DNA of 64,000 bases from Massilia sp. Mn16-1_5 (GTDB taxonomy: Bacteria > Pseudomonadota > Gammaproteobacteria > Burkholderiales > Burkholderiaceae_D), in contig NZ_PPXQ01000007.1 of NCBI RefSeq assembly GCF_004798585.1, positions 62,001 to 126,000 of the forward strand, given 5' to 3'. The position numbers and the translations under genes were made by a program. This document shows positions 62,646 to 64,000 of the stretch, piece by piece; within the stretch, counting starts at the first letter, position 1; every line of letters starts with the position of its first letter. The notes below the pieces were generated by a model. The model did not search any database and was not told where the DNA came from. It saw only the letters and a list, made by a program, of their open reading frames with translations.

Positions 62646-64000
62646 ATGGGTCAGTACGTCGCGCCAATCCGGGATATGCAGTTTGTGCTGCATGAATTCC
62701 TCAACGTCACCGAAGAATTCAAGAACCTGCCTGCCTACCAGGAAATCGACGCCGACATCATCAACCAGGTGCTGGAAGAAGGCGCGAAATTCACGCAGGA
62801 AGTGCTGTTCCCGCTGAACCACTCGGGCGACCGCGAAGGCTGCCACTTCGACGCCGCCACCAAGACCGTGACCACGCCGAAGGGCTTCAAGGAAGCGTAT
62901 AAGCAGTACGTCGAAGGCGGCTGGGCGGCACTGGCCTGCGATCCGGAATACGGCGGCCAGGGCCTGCCGGTTTCGCTGAACAATTCGTTCTACGAAATGC
63001 TGAACTCGGCCAACCAGGCCTGGACCATGTACCCGGGCCTGTCGCATGGCGCCTACGAGTGCCTGAAGGAACACGGTACCGACGAGCAGAAGAAGTTCTA
63101 CCTGCCGAAGCTGGTGTCGGGCGAGTGGACCGGCACCATGTGCCTGACCGAAGCCCACTGCGGCACCGACCTGGGCCTGCTGCGCTCGAAGGCCGAGCCG
63201 CAAGCCGACGGCACCTACAAGATCACGGGCTCGAAGATCTTCATCTCGGCCGGCGAGCACGACGTGTCCGAAAACATCGTCCACCTGGTGCTGGCGCGCC
63301 TGCCGGACGCACCGGAAGGTTCGAAGGGCATCTCGCTGTTCCTGGTGCCGAAGTTCCTGCCGAACGCGGACGGTTCGATCGGCGAGCGCAACCCGATCTT
63401 CTGCGGCGCCATCGAAGAAAAGATGGGCATCCACGGCAACTCGACCTGCCAGATGAACCTGGACGGCGCCGTCGGCACCCTGATCGGCCAGCCTCATAAA
63501 GGCCTGAACGCGATGTTCGTGTTCATGAACGCCGCCCGCCTGGGCGTCGGCATGCAGTCGCTCGGCCTGACCGAAGTGGCTTACCAGAACGCCCTGGTCT
63601 ATGCAAAAGACCGCATCCAGATGCGTTCGCTGTCGGGCCCGAAGGCACCGGACAAGCCGGCCGACCCGATCATCGTGCACCCGGACGTGCGCCGCATGCT
63701 GTTGACGGCGAAAGCCTACGCCGAAGGCGCGCGTGCGCTGACCTCGTATGTCGCGCTGCAGATCGACCGCGAACTGAACCACCCTGACGAAGAAGTGCGC
63801 AAGGAAGCCGCCGGCGAAGTCGCGCTGCTGACCCCGATCGTGAAAGCCTTCATCACCGACAACGGCTGGATCGCGACCTCGGAAGCGATGCAGGTCTACG
63901 GCGGCCACGGCTACATCAGCGAGTGGGGCATGGAGCAGTACGTGCGTGACGCGCGCATCAACATGATCTACGAAGGCACCAACACCGTGCAGTCGCTCGA
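62646..64000 (+). CDS. Acyl-CoA dehydrogenase, 3' end outside the window
   Basis: FAD enzyme of fatty-acid beta-oxidation. 451 codons are visible. Family motifs include MCLTEAHCGTDLGLLRSKA (FAD/substrate region), ISAGEHD, and the C-terminal AMQVYGGHGYISEWGMEQYVRDARINMIYEGTN region in parts, with the catalytic Glu probably in YEGTN. The long form (about 590-600 residues) has an extra C-terminal domain, so about 145 residues are missing. A CAGGAGA ribosome site precedes the ATG at 62646. The TetR regulator lies 59 bases upstream. Confidence 0.95.
   Translation, partial: MGQYVAPIRDMQFVLHEFLNVTEEFKNLPAYQEIDADIINQVLEEGAKFTQEVLFPLNHSGDREGCHFDAATKTVTTPKGFKEAYKQYVEGGWAALACDPEYGGQGLPVSLNNSFYEMLNSANQAWTMYPGLSHGAYECLKEHGTDEQKKFYLPKLVSGEWTGTMCLTEAHCGTDLGLLRSKAEPQADGTYKITGSKIFISAGEHDVSENIVHLVLARLPDAPEGSKGISLFLVPKFLPNADGSIGERNPIFCGAIEEKMGIHGNSTCQMNLDGAVGTLIGQPHKGLNAMFVFMNAARLGVGMQSLGLTEVAYQNALVYAKDRIQMRSLSGPKAPDKPADPIIVHPDVRRMLLTAKAYAEGARALTSYVALQIDRELNHPDEEVRKEAAGEVALLTPIVKAFITDNGWIATSEAMQVYGGHGYISEWGMEQYVRDARINMIYEGTNTVQSL

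Overview
The window is a GC-rich (roughly two thirds G+C by eye) stretch of betaproteobacterial chromosome, most likely Oxalobacteraceae and probably Massilia or a close relative. This rests on gene order (TPR protein-lolB-ispE-tRNA-Gln-prs-rplY-pth-ychF; kdsD-kdsC-lptC-lptA-lptB-rpoN-hpf; HIT-DUF971-ubiE-Tim44-ubiJ-ubiB; fmdB-DUF502-aspS-nudB), on protein sequences and on a PEP-CTERM protein. No ribosomal RNA, phage, insertion sequence or CRISPR array was seen. About 56 protein genes and one tRNA are supported; the first and last genes run off the window.

Layout. 1-12.9 kb: dynamin-like GTPase and mutM, a TPR lipoprotein, lolB, ispE, tRNA-Gln(UUG), prs, rplY and pth, then a vanadium-haloperoxidase/PAP2 protein, a patatin-like lipase and ychF. 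12.9-23 kb is the most accessory part: a PEP-CTERM protein behind a sigma-54-type promoter, a small monooxygenase-fold protein, a PhoX phosphatase behind a Pho box, and a two-partner secretion pair whose 1533-residue exoprotein carries YDG and MBG repeats. 23-27 kb: MOSC protein, diguanylate cyclase and Kef-type antiporter. 27.2-32.7 kb: Kdo synthesis (kdsD, kdsC), LPS export (lptC, lptA, lptB), sigma-54 (rpoN) and hpf. 32.8-40.2 kb: a HIBYL-CoA-hydrolase-like protein, then rapZ-hprK-ptsN on the opposite strand, queF, ilvA and a YqaA protein. 40.4-53.1 kb: a 1335-residue flavin/Fe-S oxidoreductase, the HIT-DUF971 pair, a cold-shock protein and hybrid histidine kinase on the other strand, and the ubiquinone genes ubiE, ubiJ and ubiB. 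53.4-64 kb: fmdB, DUF502, aspS, nudB, a PPOX flavoprotein, epsC, a small DUF2442-like gene, an EEP-family protein, clsB, hslR, a TetR regulator and an acyl-CoA dehydrogenase.

Connections. rpoN lies in the LPS operon, and two GG-N10-GC elements of the sigma-54 type occur in the window: one before the PEP-CTERM gene and one before kdsD, at the head of the operon that contains rpoN. This suggests that surface-polysaccharide and PEP-CTERM functions may share sigma-54 control. The lipoprotein, LPS, two-partner secretion and PEP-CTERM genes all serve the envelope.

The most unusual non-coding signal is a dispersed family of GTAG-headed palindromes, mostly in inverted pairs, at 25.1, 33.9, 37.9, 45.3 and 61.7 kb. 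They resemble REP/BIME elements and several lie where the expected gene order is broken. Other non-coding candidates are a foldable intergenic segment before fmdB and a 300-base segment of about 35% G+C after epsC. Everything here is read by eye; no database search was run.
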